A stretch of DNA of 64,000 nucleotides, from assembly GCA_009823505.1 (NCBI GenBank), contig VZQC01006355.1, forward strand, positions 335,736 through 399,735. Reading direction: 5' to 3'. How positions within the stretch are numbered: the first letter of the stretch is position 1; every line of letters starts with the position of its first letter. The position numbers and the translations under genes were made by a program. Source of the DNA: Rhizomys pruinosus (Eukaryota; Chordata; Mammalia; Rodentia; Spalacidae). This document shows, piece after piece, positions 1 through 64,000 of this stretch. The notes under the pieces were generated by a model, which saw only the letters and a list, made by a program, of their open reading frames with translations, ran no database searches and was not told the origin of the DNA.

Positions 1-29
1 GCAAGCACTTAAAAAAATTTTTTTTAAAG

Positions 30-250
30 GGGCTGGAGAAATGGCTCAGTGTTTAAGAGCACTGCCTACTTTTGCAGAGCACTTGGGTTTGGTTCCAAGT
101 ACCGACATGGTGGCTAACAACCATTGGTAACCACAAGTCTGGGGGATCTGACACACTCTTCTGACCTCAGAGAGCATTGCACACATGTAGCACTGCACAC
201 ACATGGTATACTTACATACATGCAGGCAACACACACATAAAAGTAAAATA
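30..250 (+). mobile_element. B2-like SINE
   Basis: It starts 'ggggctggagaaatggctca' (tRNA-derived head with A/B boxes) and ends in an A/T-rich 'ataaaagtaaaata' tail. Confidence 0.8.
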
Positions 251-266
251 TTTTTAAAAATTTAGG

Positions 267-468
267 ATTTATCTTATATGTTTAAGTGTTTGCCTGCATA
301 TATGTATATCCACCATGTGCATGCCCTTGGAGTCCAGAAGAAGGTGTTGGATCCCTTGGAATTGAAGTTTACAGAAAGCTGTGACCAGCATTTGGGTGCT
401 GGAAACCACATCCAGGTCCTCTGCAAGAGCAGCGAGTACCCTTAACCGTTGAGCCATCGCTCCAGCCT
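267..468 (-). mobile_element. B2-like SINE, antisense
   Basis: It ends with 'gagccatcgctccagcc', the reverse complement of the B2 head. With the preceding copy it forms a tail-to-tail pair in Myo1f intron 27. Confidence 0.8.
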
Positions 469-510
469 AAGTACTTTAAAAATTATTTTATATTTATATT
501 TATGTGTGTG

Positions 511-554
<44 letters not shown>
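511..554. repeat. (GA)n microsatellite
   Basis: About 22 uninterrupted GA dinucleotides. Confidence 0.95.
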
Positions 555-556
<2 letters not shown>

Positions 557-603
557 CTGCTGACCCATCTTGCTGACTTTGCCCTTGTCCTCAAATGGGC
601 TGG

Positions 604-843
604 AAGGCTATACAGTAATGGGGGGCTATACAGTAATGGGGGACTGTACAGTAATGGGGGGGGCTATACAGTAATGGGGGCTGTACAGTAATGGGGGCTG
701 TACAGTAATGGGGGCTGTACAGTAATGGGGGGCTGTACAGTAATGGGGGCTGTACAGTAATGGGGGGCTGTACAGTAATGGGGGGCTGTACAGTAATAAT
801 GGGGGGGCTATACAGTAATAATGGGGGGCTATACAGTAATGGG
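604..843. repeat. 17-19-bp minisatellite, 14 copies
   Basis: Unit 'ctgtacagtaatggggg' with variable G-run length (5 to 8) and two copies carrying 'taataatg'. It lies 72 bases from the exon 27 donor, in the last Myo1f intron. Confidence 0.95.
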
Positions 844-914
844 AGGCAGGCTGTCTGGCTGTGTCTGGGTTCGGAGGACTCCACACCCTCAACCTCTGCC
901 TAAGAAATACGCAC

Positions 915-55709
<54,795 letters not shown>

Positions 55710-55739
55710 GGTGAGGGTTTCTGTCTGTGCTCCTGTGGG

Positions 55740-55900
55740 TGATGACAGGGGTGGGTTCAGGGGACTCTCGGGGGCGGCTGGGGCATGGTCCTACTCCTGC
55801 TTCTCCACCGAGTCCTGGCTCTACTTCCTCTTACAACAGCCCCTCTCTTACTTCCTTTGACGGGAGGGGCTGCGGCCGCAGGGGAGGGAAGCTGAGGGCG
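55740..55900 (-). promoter_or_regulatory. Myo1f: Probable Myo1f promoter and 5' UTR with two ETS/PU.1-type sites
   Basis: On the minus strand, GTAAGAGGAAGTAG (55822-55835) and GTCAAAGGAAGTAAG (about 55847-55861) match the purine-rich PU.1/ETS core GAGGAAGT/AGGAAGT. They lie about 115 to 150 bases upstream of the start codon. GC-rich CCCCTCCC and GCGGCCGC motifs lie just upstream, and no TATA box is obvious. PU.1 control is known for many leukocyte genes; applying it here is inference. The transcription start cannot be fixed from sequence alone. Confidence 0.5.
55757..55786 (-). other. Possible 9-codon upstream ORF in Myo1f leader
   Basis: On the minus strand, an ATG at 55786-55784 opens MPQPPPRVP and then a TGA stop, about 75 bases before the Myo1f ATG. 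It matters only if transcription starts upstream of it. Confidence 0.3.
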
Positions 55901-56290
55901 GAGAGAGCAAGACCAAGCCGAGGCAGTGGGCTGATCAGCTGGAGCCTAAAGGGAGAGCTCAATGGTCGCCATTGCCCGAGCAAACAACGTCCCTTTTCCA
56001 TCTATCTCCCCAGTAGTGGAAGCTACAGCAAAGAGCACTCAGGTTATCAGGCTGGAGGACTGGCCATATTGTGGAGGTCTCTTTCAGAATCAGGGAAGTG
56101 CCATTTCAAATGTGCATCTCTGGGTGTTCTGTACGACCCCCCTCTTCTACAGCAGCCCCTGCTTGATCCTCTCTGTTGAACATATGTCACATGTATGTCA
56201 TGTCAGGGAACGGCAAAGGGAATGCAGGGTACTACAAGCCGGTATACCCATAAGATTTGCAATTTTGTATGTCAGATCTGGATTTAAAAA
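55900..56290. other. Unique sequence upstream of the Myo1f promoter
   Basis: No repeat recognised and no gene. It could hold upstream regulatory sites, but no strong motif is evident. Confidence 0.4.
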
Positions 56291-57345
56291 ATATCCTAGG
56301 AGCTGGAGAGTGACTCAGCAGTGAAGAGGACTGACAGAAGGGTGTTAACCATCTCTAACTCCAGTTCCAGAGAGTCCGACGCCCTCTTCTGACCTCCACC
56401 AGCTTTGTGTGACATGAGTGCATTTATATACATGTAGGCAATATACTAATACACATAAAATAAAAAATGTGTGTGTTTTTTTTAATTGTAGCTGGGTGTG
56501 TGGTGGCACACACCTTTAATCCCAGCACTTGGGAGGCAGAGGCAGGCAGATCTCTGTAAGTTTGAGGCCATCCTGGTTTACATATCTAGTTCCAGGCCAA
56601 CTGGGGCTACAGGGAAACCCCATCTCAAAAATACCATGGGTATTTATATGCCACAGTGTGGAGGTCTGAGGATAACCTCAGGTGTGGAGCCTTACCTTGA
56701 TACATGGTCTTTCTGTTGTTTCTCCATTGTGGAAGGAGACTGGCTGGAGTGCAAGCTTCTGGGAACTAGCCTAGCTCCATCTCCATTCTCACTGGGAGAA
56801 GAAGGGTTAAAAATACTCACTATAAAATCTAGACTTATAAGGACCCATATCCTCAAGCTTTTGTGGCAAGAACTTTGACCACTGAGCCATCTGTCTAGCC
56901 CTGGATCTGGATTCACTTATTTTATTTATTTTTAATTAAAAAATATAAATAAACGTGTTTGGCTTGTACGTATGTAAGTGCACTTGTGTTACGCAATGCT
57001 CAAAGAGACCAGAAGACGGCGTCAGATCCCTTGGAAATAGAGTTAAAAGATAGGTATTGGCTACCATGTAGGTGCTGGGAACTGAGCCTGGGTCCTCTGC
57101 AAGAACAGAAAATACTCTTGACTCCTGAGTTGTTTCTCCAGCCCCTTGTTTGTGTTTTTTTTTGGGGGGGGGCATCTTTTTTGAGAAAAGGTCTCCCCTG
57201 TACCCCAGCTGGCATGAAACTCAATATGTAGACCAGGATGGCCTTGAACTCAGAGGTCTGCCTGCGTTTGCTTCCTGAGTGCTGTAATTAAAGGCATGTG
57301 TCACCAGGGTTGGCCCTGGTTTTTTTTTTTTTTTTTTTTTTATTT
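56290..57345. mobile_element. Intergenic SINEs: B2 (+), B1 (+), B2 (-), B1 (-)
   Basis: B2 56300-56470, B1 56492-56630, a B2-like 3' remnant 56640-56905, B2 antisense 56945-57148, B1 antisense 57175-57318, T run 57320-57341. Confidence 0.75.
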
Positions 57346-60300
57346 TTGTTGAACAATAGTGGTCTAGCATCTATGCCTGCATCTGCTCCTCAAGATGATA
57401 CAGCTTTTCTTTTTTTTTATTTTAATTATTGATTTTTTTTTTTTTTTTGAATTTACTGTTTGCATTTAGGTTTGTACACCCATGTGATGCATTGCTGCAG
57501 GGGTCAGAAGAGGATCTCGATTCCCCTGGAACTGGCACGGTTAAAAGACGGTCTCCATCCCTGCAAGTTGGTCTGCTGGCGACTAGACCACCGCTGTGAC
57601 CATCTCTCTAAGAAGGCCGCCAACTCATGCCTCGTCGTCCTAACCAACTACCTGTTACGTAGACCATTGCCTCTCCAGCACCTGCCTTTTTTCTTTTTTT
57701 GCGTCTACAAAACAAACAAAAAAAACCCCTTAACTATTATTTGGTAACATGAGCCAGGTACTATGATCCATTATAAATGGATAGTTGAGATAATACCAAC
57801 CACTCCTAACTTCACACAGCTAGCACAGTACAGATGCTACACTAGAATGTGAGGCGTCAAACAGTGGTTCACTACAACCAGGAAGAGAAGAGTTAGGTGA
57901 GGAATCTACAGCCATGTGACAGTGGAGACCCAGAAGTTACCATTACCTGAAAATGATGAACCCAAATATGTCGTTTATGGGATGGAGGGAGCAGGACCAA
58001 GCTCCTAAAATGCAAATGATGGAGGTTTGTTTGTTTGTTTGTTTTGGTTTTTGAACAGGTCTCCATCGTGGCCAACGGCTGTCCTGGAACTACATTCCAA
58101 ATAGCATCTGTTTCCCTGCCTGCTCGCACACACCATCTCTCACCTTAGAGGCCTCATCAATTCCCGTCGTTGGTTGCACGTGTCTAAGTAGGCTCTGTTC
58201 ACTACAATTCAGTCCGGTGTGGTGCGCCACGATCCAGGCATTTTAATTCCTAGATTTGGGAGCAGATTCAGGTTGACTCTCTTTGTTGAGCTTTCAAGGC
58301 TCAGCCATGGTCCTACACGAATTACACTTGCAACTACTTCTGTACGGCAAGCATCTAGGCTTATCTCACACGGCCGAGACCTTCGCGCTTCCGAAAAGAC
58401 TAAAAAAAAAAAAAGGCTCACAGACATTCAACTTCTCCATACCCTTTCTTAGAGCGCCTCACATGCCTGACCACCCCCACCTTCCATTCTCATAAACCCA
58501 CGAGTCCGATGGCCCTTCAAAACCCTTCTAACTTAGATGGCCCAACTGCCATGCCATTACATCAACCAGCTTAGCACCTCAGGAGCCAACTTCCATGATG
58601 CTCCCCTGTCTCAAGGGCATGAAACCCATCTCCCTTCACTTGAGCCGAATCCTGCCTCACCGCCGTCCATCTCCACCCCTTAGAGGCCAACTCCAGCATG
58701 CCCTTCTCATCTCCACTCAGAGCAACGTCCATGGCCTTCTACCATGCTCCGCCACACTTCAGAGCCACTCATGACCGCCTTTGCGACCACTCGTTTCTTC
58801 GTTTTCAATCTCCCACACTCCGACTCGTGTGCGCAATCTCTGCACTTAGGAGCCAACTCATGCCTTTTTCCATTGCACGTCACAGCACGTCCATGCCTAT
58901 CAAGACAACAAACATGTTTCTCTCCTCCACTTAGGCCAACGACTCCATGGCCTTCCAATTCCACTTAGACGCCAACATCCATGCCTTCACACCATCTCCA
59001 TCAGAGCCAATCCATGCCTTTCAAACCCATCTCCACCCTTAGTGCCAACTCCATGCCCTTCACCTGCTCCACCCTCAGAGCATCAACTCCATGCCCTTCA
59101 CATCTCTACACATCAGAGCCAATCCATGCCCTTTCTTACCTATCCTACCTTAGGGAGCCAACGTTACACATGCACCTCAAGCATCTACTCCGTTCAACCA
59201 TTCTAGTTGCCATGCCCTTCACCCTTACTCTCACCGTCAACTTGAGCCAATTCCATGCCTTCCTATCTTACTAGACATCATCCTGCCTTACCCTCCTAGA
59301 GCCAACTCCATGCCCTTATTCACACCATCGTCCACCTTAGAGCCATCTATGCCTTGCACCATCTCCCTCCTCTGAGCCAACTTCCAGCCCTTCACCATTC
59401 CACCTTCAGAGCACTCCATGCCCTTCAAACCACTTCCACTCTCGAGCCACTTTCCCTGCCTTCAGAGCCCTCTTCCATCTTAGAGCCAATCGTCCATGCC
59501 CCTTTACCATCTACCCATCCCTTAGAGCCGAGACTCCATGAATCACCGCACCATCTCACCTTTAGAGCCAACTCCATGCCCTTCACCACTCTTCCACTTA
59601 GAGCCAACTCCATGCCTTACAGCCCAGTCCTCGACCTTAGGAGCATAGCTCCATGACCTTCACCCATCTCCAGCCTTAGAGCACCGCCTTACCCATGTCC
59701 ATTAGACCACTCTACACACCATTCGCTGACCTCCCCCTTACCGTCTCCAACCCCATGTTATGCCCTGTTTTTATTTAGTAAATCAAATTCACTACAACTT
59801 CTGGCACTGGGTGTTTTTGGCATAATTGTCGGTCTGACGAATGGGGTTCTCAGGCTGCCTATAACCAGGCATGACTTGAGAACTACTGATCTCCCACCTT
59901 CCACCTTACCTCAAGCTCAGGATTACAGGCACATGGTCACCCATGTCGCGCTGACCATGTATTTGTTATTTAAATCCGGCTGGCTGGGGCCGTGTGTTGC
60001 CCTCAGAGCTGAACCCTCAATTCACTTCCAACTCCGCCATCTCCCTAGTACACCAGGATTAGTAGGACTTGGGCTCTTGCAAAACTCGAGCTAATTTTGT
60101 GTGTGTGTCTGTTGTGCTCTGTGTGTCTGAAGTGTTTTTGTGTGTTTAGGGGTTTTGTTTTGTTTTTGTCTTTTTGGACAGGATCTTTCCCGTAGCCTCG
60201 AGCTGTCCTGGAACTCATCCGTTGTAGACAGCTGCCTTGGAATTCCACAGATAGATCCATTCACTCTGCTCTCCTGCAATGCTGGGATTAAAGCGTATGC

Positions 60301-61140
60301 ACACCACACCCAGCTCAGTGTTTGTTTTGGGATAGAGAAAGCATCCCACTTTGGAACCAATGACTGCTGGTAATGACTTATATCTTTCACGCTAAACAGG
60401 GCTATTGAATACATTGGGCAAAAGTATTTTTTTTTATTAAGCGGTCTCATGTTAGACCAGGCGATTCTAAACTGTTGGGGTTTTTTTTTTTTTTTTGGCT
60501 TTTTTTTTTTTATTTTTTTTAATTATTTACATAAAAATTTTTTTATAACAAATCTAGACCCCGTGCCCCTTCTCATTGCGTTCGCTCACCACCACGCAGA
60601 TCACACATCTGCCAAAGCAGCTTTCAAATTGTATAACCATTGAGTTTTCCTGATCCTTCAAGCCTCCCAGGTGCTGGAACGACATTGTGCACCACCATGC
60701 AGGTTTTTTTAAGGACGCTTGCTTAGGCAACATGTGGGTGCTTGGGATCGAACCTGGTCCTCCACAGAGCAGCTTGGTGCTCTTAAGAACTGAACTATCT
60801 CTTCTCCAACTCCCCAAGCAAAGTTTTTAGGGGTGCTGGGAGTGGAACCTAGGGCTTTCTGCGTGCTAGCAATCACTCTAGCAACTAAGGCATTTCCCAA
60901 CTATCAGAATTACTTTATGTTTTCAAGAATTATGTTAACTACAAAGCTGGGCTTAAGGTCCTTGGTTTATTGAAAGTGCAAAGGAGCCTGGTGGGGCGTG
61001 CATCATCTTTAATTCCAAAACGTTTAAGACAGGATCACATTTACTGCATGACACAGAGTTGAGCGTGAGTTTCAAGACCACACTGGGCAACGTACCAAGT
61101 GTTGGGTCTTCAAAAAGAAAAAAAAAAGTTCAAGGCTAAG
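57345..61140. other. Low-accuracy block (indel-rich copies of common SINEs)
   Basis: B2 antisense (57440-57690), B1 antisense (58040-58140), B1 sense (58205-58410), B1 antisense (60160-60320) and B2 antisense (60660-60810) are all recognisable but carry a missing or extra base every 10-20 bases, unlike every other copy in the window. The block ends at the isolated N at 61141. Confidence 0.7.
58440..59760. repeat. About 35-bp minisatellite, noisy, roughly 35-38 copies
   Basis: The recurring core is 'ccttagagccaactccatgc' followed by 'ccttcaccatctccac'. Unit length varies through indels. Copies are clearest at 59000-59700. Confidence 0.8.
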
Positions 61141-61144
61141 NAAA

Positions 61145-61398
61145 AAAAAAAAAAAAAAAAAAAGTATGTGTGCCCATTCACAGAGGACAGGGGTGTCAGA
61201 TCCCCTGGAGCCGAAGTTACAGGTGGTTGTGAGCTTTGGGATGTGAGTGCTGAGAATGAACTCAGGTTCTCTGGAAGAGCAGAAGGGGCCCTTAACCACT
61301 GAGCCATCTCTCCAGCTCCCCCAGATTTCCATACAATATAGTTTGATGGTATTTAGAACTGCTCCCCTCCCCCCTCCTGCCCCCATGCCCAATTTAGT

Positions 61399-61465
<67 letters not shown>

Positions 61466-61470
61466 TCTAT
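61145..61470 (-). mobile_element. B2-like SINE and (CT)n(CA)n
   Basis: A run 61142-61163, antisense B2 61165-61320, CT run 61400-61444, CA run 61445-61466. Confidence 0.8.
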
Positions 61471-61479
61471 AGAGTATGA

Positions 61480-62265
61480 TTTGTGTCCCTCAATGTCCTT
61501 CAGAATTTATCTGTTCACTGGGCCCACCAAGAGCTCCAATCCTGTAAAATACTGACTTCCCCTCATACCCCAGAATCCATCAGTTGTCAAAAGCTCCTTA
61601 GGTTGGTTTGGGATTTCTTACCCAGTTCCCCAGGTCTATGCTGGGATTTTGTCTGGTTTGAGCTTGTATAGGACTTGTGTGTGCTGTTACTGTTGCTATG
61701 AGTTCATCTGAGTAACTGCGCAGCTGTCTGGAAGACGCTGTCTCCTTGTGGTCACCCATCCCCTCTGGCCCTCACAGTCTTTCCAGCTCCTCTTGGGCAA
61801 TGGTCCCTGAGCCTTGGGAGGCAGAGGTTTGAAACAGCTGTCCTACTCTGGGGTCAGCATTCTGCGGCCTCTCATTCTCCACACATGGCTAATGGTGGAT
61901 CGCATGGATTTTATACCTGAAATCTTTGCCGTTTCGTAGTTTGGCTCTAGCAGCAATGCCCAGACAATGCCCACTCCTTTGGAAGACCAGCGGATCACAC
62001 TTGCGTCTTCTGTATGCATTTGAGGAAATGACAGTTCCAAGAGATTGTAACTTCTACACGCCACCCACTGATGAGGTGGCTATGGCAGAACTAGACCTGT
62101 GAGAGCCTGGCAAGAACCCGTTTTCAGATCCATCTTGTTCTAGGCCTGAGGATCTGACTATCTCTGAAGTCCTGCATATGTCAGACTCCCAGGAGTTGTC
62201 AATGTGGGCACCACCTAGTGGCCTAGCTGGGAATTTCCAGAGCAGTAGCACAACTCAGCAAGAAG
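61480..62265. mobile_element. Rodent dispersed repeat (L1/Lx-like 3' part?) and unique sequence
   Basis: 'ccatcagttgtcaaaagctc', 'gctgggattttgtctggttt', 'ccctgagccttgggaggcag' belong to a dispersed rodent element I recall but cannot name with certainty. 61880-62265 is unassigned. Confidence 0.45.
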
Positions 62266-62269
62266 TAAT

Positions 62270-62680
62270 AGAAAAAACAAACAACAACAACAACAAAAAA
62301 CAAAACAAAAAAACTCGAAAAGCGGCCAGCTAGGAGTGGCTGTGAGGCAGGTAGATCTCTGTGAGATGGAGGCCAACCTGGTCTACATAGTGAGTTCAAG
62401 GCCAGCTGGGGATACAGGGAGACCCCTTCTCAACCAATCAACAAAACAACCATAAAGCTCTAAGAGGCAAGAGGATCACATTTTGTTAGGGTACAAGAGA
62501 ACTGTGCCTTTGTCTTTTTTTTTTTTTTTTTTTTTTTGGTCTTTTCGAGACAGGGTCTCCCTGTAGCCCCAGCTGTCCTGGAACTCACTCTGTAGACCAG
62601 GCTGGTCTTGAACTCACAAAGATCCACCTGCCTCTGCCTTCCAAGTGCTAGGATTAAAGGCGTGCACCATCACGCACCTT
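62270..62680. mobile_element. Inverted B1 pair
   Basis: (CAA)n 62275-62305, sense B1 62330-62440, antisense B1 with T tract 62517-62675. Confidence 0.8.
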
Positions 62681-62689
62681 TTTACTACT

Positions 62690-62940
62690 TGGCTGTATGC
62701 TTTCTTTGGCTGGCTGGCTTGGTCCCGATTGTGGAGACCTATTACATGGAAGAGTCTGAATGCATTCTGCAAGTTGGGTACAAAGGTAGATCTTTCTCTT
62801 AGAAGTTCAAGGACTCTGAACCATATACAACATGGCAGCAGGGGACATTTAAAAGGCAGCTGGATGGACTCTTGGGTAGAAGATTATACAGAAGATTGTT
62901 TGACTGTAAATAATTTGTTCAAACCAAAAAAAAAAAAAAG
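62690..62940 (+). other. Unidentified unit ending in poly(A)
   Basis: A 235-base unique stretch ends 'gtaaataatttgttcaaacc' followed by 13 A. It could be the 3' end of a retrocopy. No protein match was recognised. Confidence 0.3.
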
Positions 62941-62984
62941 AGAGAGAACTTTGCCTTTGTAAGTCTATGAGAAGCTGTACTTCT

Positions 62985-63470
62985 GTCTTTTTAGTGGTCT
63001 TTGAAGACAGGGTCTTCCTGTAGCCCGAACTCACTATGTATACCAGGGTGGCCTTGAACTCTCAGAGATCCACCTGCCTCTGCCTCCTGAGTGCTGGGAT
63101 TAAAGGCATGTGCCACTATACCTGGCTATTTCTGTCTTTATAAAAAGTATTTTATTTATTTTTTATCTTATGCATATAAGTATATTACCTGGATGTGTGT
63201 AAGTGCACCTGTGTTATGCAGTGCCCATGGAGGTCAGAAAAGGGTGTTGTATCCCCTGGAACTGGAATTAGGATGGCCATTAGCTGCCATGTGGGTGCTG
63301 GAAACTGAACACGGTCCTCTGGAATAGCAGCCATAGTCAGAGGACACCTTGCAGGAGTTGGTTCTCTCTTCCCACCAGGTGGGTCCTGGGACTGAACTGA
63401 GGTTGTCAGGATTGGCAACAAACACCTTTACCCACTGAGCCATCTTGCCAAGCCCGAGCATGGTCCCTTT
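62985..63470 (-). mobile_element. Antisense B1, B2 and old SINE end
   Basis: B1 62995-63128, B2 63150-63335, and a remnant 'gactgaactgaggttgtcag' to 'gagccatcttgccaagccc'. Confidence 0.75.
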
Positions 63471-63540
63471 TGATTCCAGGACAGGAGCAGGATGGGACAG
63501 CTACACACAGACACATACCTACTCACGCTCAGAAATCTAC

Positions 63541-64000
63541 ACAAGACAGACCTTTATTGATGTAGAGCCTCCCGGTGAGGAGTGTGTGGGCCCCAGCGCA
63601 GGGCTTGTAGCACCATGATGAGGGTTGGCCTGGATGTTAGGATACCCATGGGGGAGGCAGGGCAGAGGCTGGGGTAGATCTTCCCTGTGGTCAGTTGTGG
63701 GGAGGGTCTCAGGGAGATGGTGCTAACCCCACTCTCTCATACCATATACAGATCTCCCTAGCTTAGAGTGGAGCACCAGCACACCCTCTCCCCACCCCCA
63801 CTCTTCACAGTACATACTTCAATGAAAGGGTGGGAATAGTGTTAGGGATTTAACAGTGGGTGCAGCAGGTGCTGGGGCTGTCCTAGCCATCCACTGTCAA
63901 GTGGGCAAGGAGCTGGAGAGGGCTCCTAGGTCAGACGTAGTGTAGACAGCTCTTCTCCATCCCTAGCTAGGAGCACTATAGGGGTTTCCCAATAAATAAC
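63541..64000 (-). other. Probable 3' UTR end of a minus-strand neighbour (Adamts10?)
   Basis: On the minus strand, unique, SINE-free sequence runs to 'ctctacatcaataaaggtct', with AATAAA at about 63554-63559 and 'gtcttgtgtagatttct' after it: a polyadenylation layout. In human and mouse the gene upstream of Myo1f, in the same orientation, is Adamts10, whose 3' end faces the Myo1f promoter. No coding exon is in view, so the name rests on synteny only. Confidence 0.45.

Noticed and set aside
1..914. Search for the last Myo1f exon (SH3 end and stop)
   Set aside because: No minus-strand sequence for GWW..GLFP.NYV was found. The region is SINEs, (GA)n and a minisatellite, so the exon must be left of the window.

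Overview
This is a rodent nuclear genome window. About half of it is B1-, B2- and B4/ID-type SINEs, microsatellites and minisatellites. The SINE variants (B1 copies ending in 'ccagctggggctacaggg', B2 copies with a long 'ccagttccaggggaatcc' middle) suggest a murid or cricetid-grade rodent. They do not look like typical house mouse consensus copies, and I cannot name the species.

One protein-coding gene dominates, on the minus strand: Myo1f, the long-tailed class I myosin of leukocytes. I resolved 27 of its 28 expected exons with every reading-phase junction: the initiating ATG exon at 55707-55709, then exons 2 to 27 from 37895 down to 915. Residue counts across these junctions reach 1073 plus one base of codon 1074, which fits the roughly 1098-residue family length. 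The last exon (end of the SH3 domain, stop codon, 3' UTR) lies beyond the left edge. Order in the protein: motor domain with P-loop, switch I and switch II (exons 2-19), IQ motif (exon 20), membrane-binding TH1 (exons 21-24), proline/arginine-rich TH2 (exons 25-26) and the start of the SH3 (exon 27).

Layout: 1-37895 holds exons 27 to 2 separated by repeat-filled introns, including a 543-base assembly gap (26376-26918) inside a CCACCCCACAC-type minisatellite. 37896-55706 is the 17.8 kb intron 1. It contains a 1.5 kb array of a 26-bp GCAGCAGCAG-bearing unit, a telomere-like tract, several repeat-free islands, and a foreign plus-strand exon of Pbrm1 (polybromo-1) at 53575-53788, 57 bases after an isolated N. 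55710-55900 is the likely Myo1f promoter/5' UTR, with two ETS/PU.1-type sites that suit myeloid expression. 55900-63540 is intergenic. Its stretch from about 57.3 to 61.1 kb is full of single-base indels compared with canonical SINEs and ends at a second isolated N, so it looks like unpolished long-read gap fill. 63541-64000 looks like the 3' end of another minus-strand gene, probably Adamts10 from the known Myo1f-Adamts10 neighbourhood in mammals.

No bacterial-type systems, CRISPR arrays, intact tRNA genes or intact viral genes were seen. The long open frames outside the exons are products of tandem repeats. The points most worth checking are the Pbrm1 exon inside Myo1f intron 1, the 26-bp array open in all six frames, a retroposed 5' tRNA half with target-site duplication, and G-rich minisatellites that sit against Myo1f splice sites.
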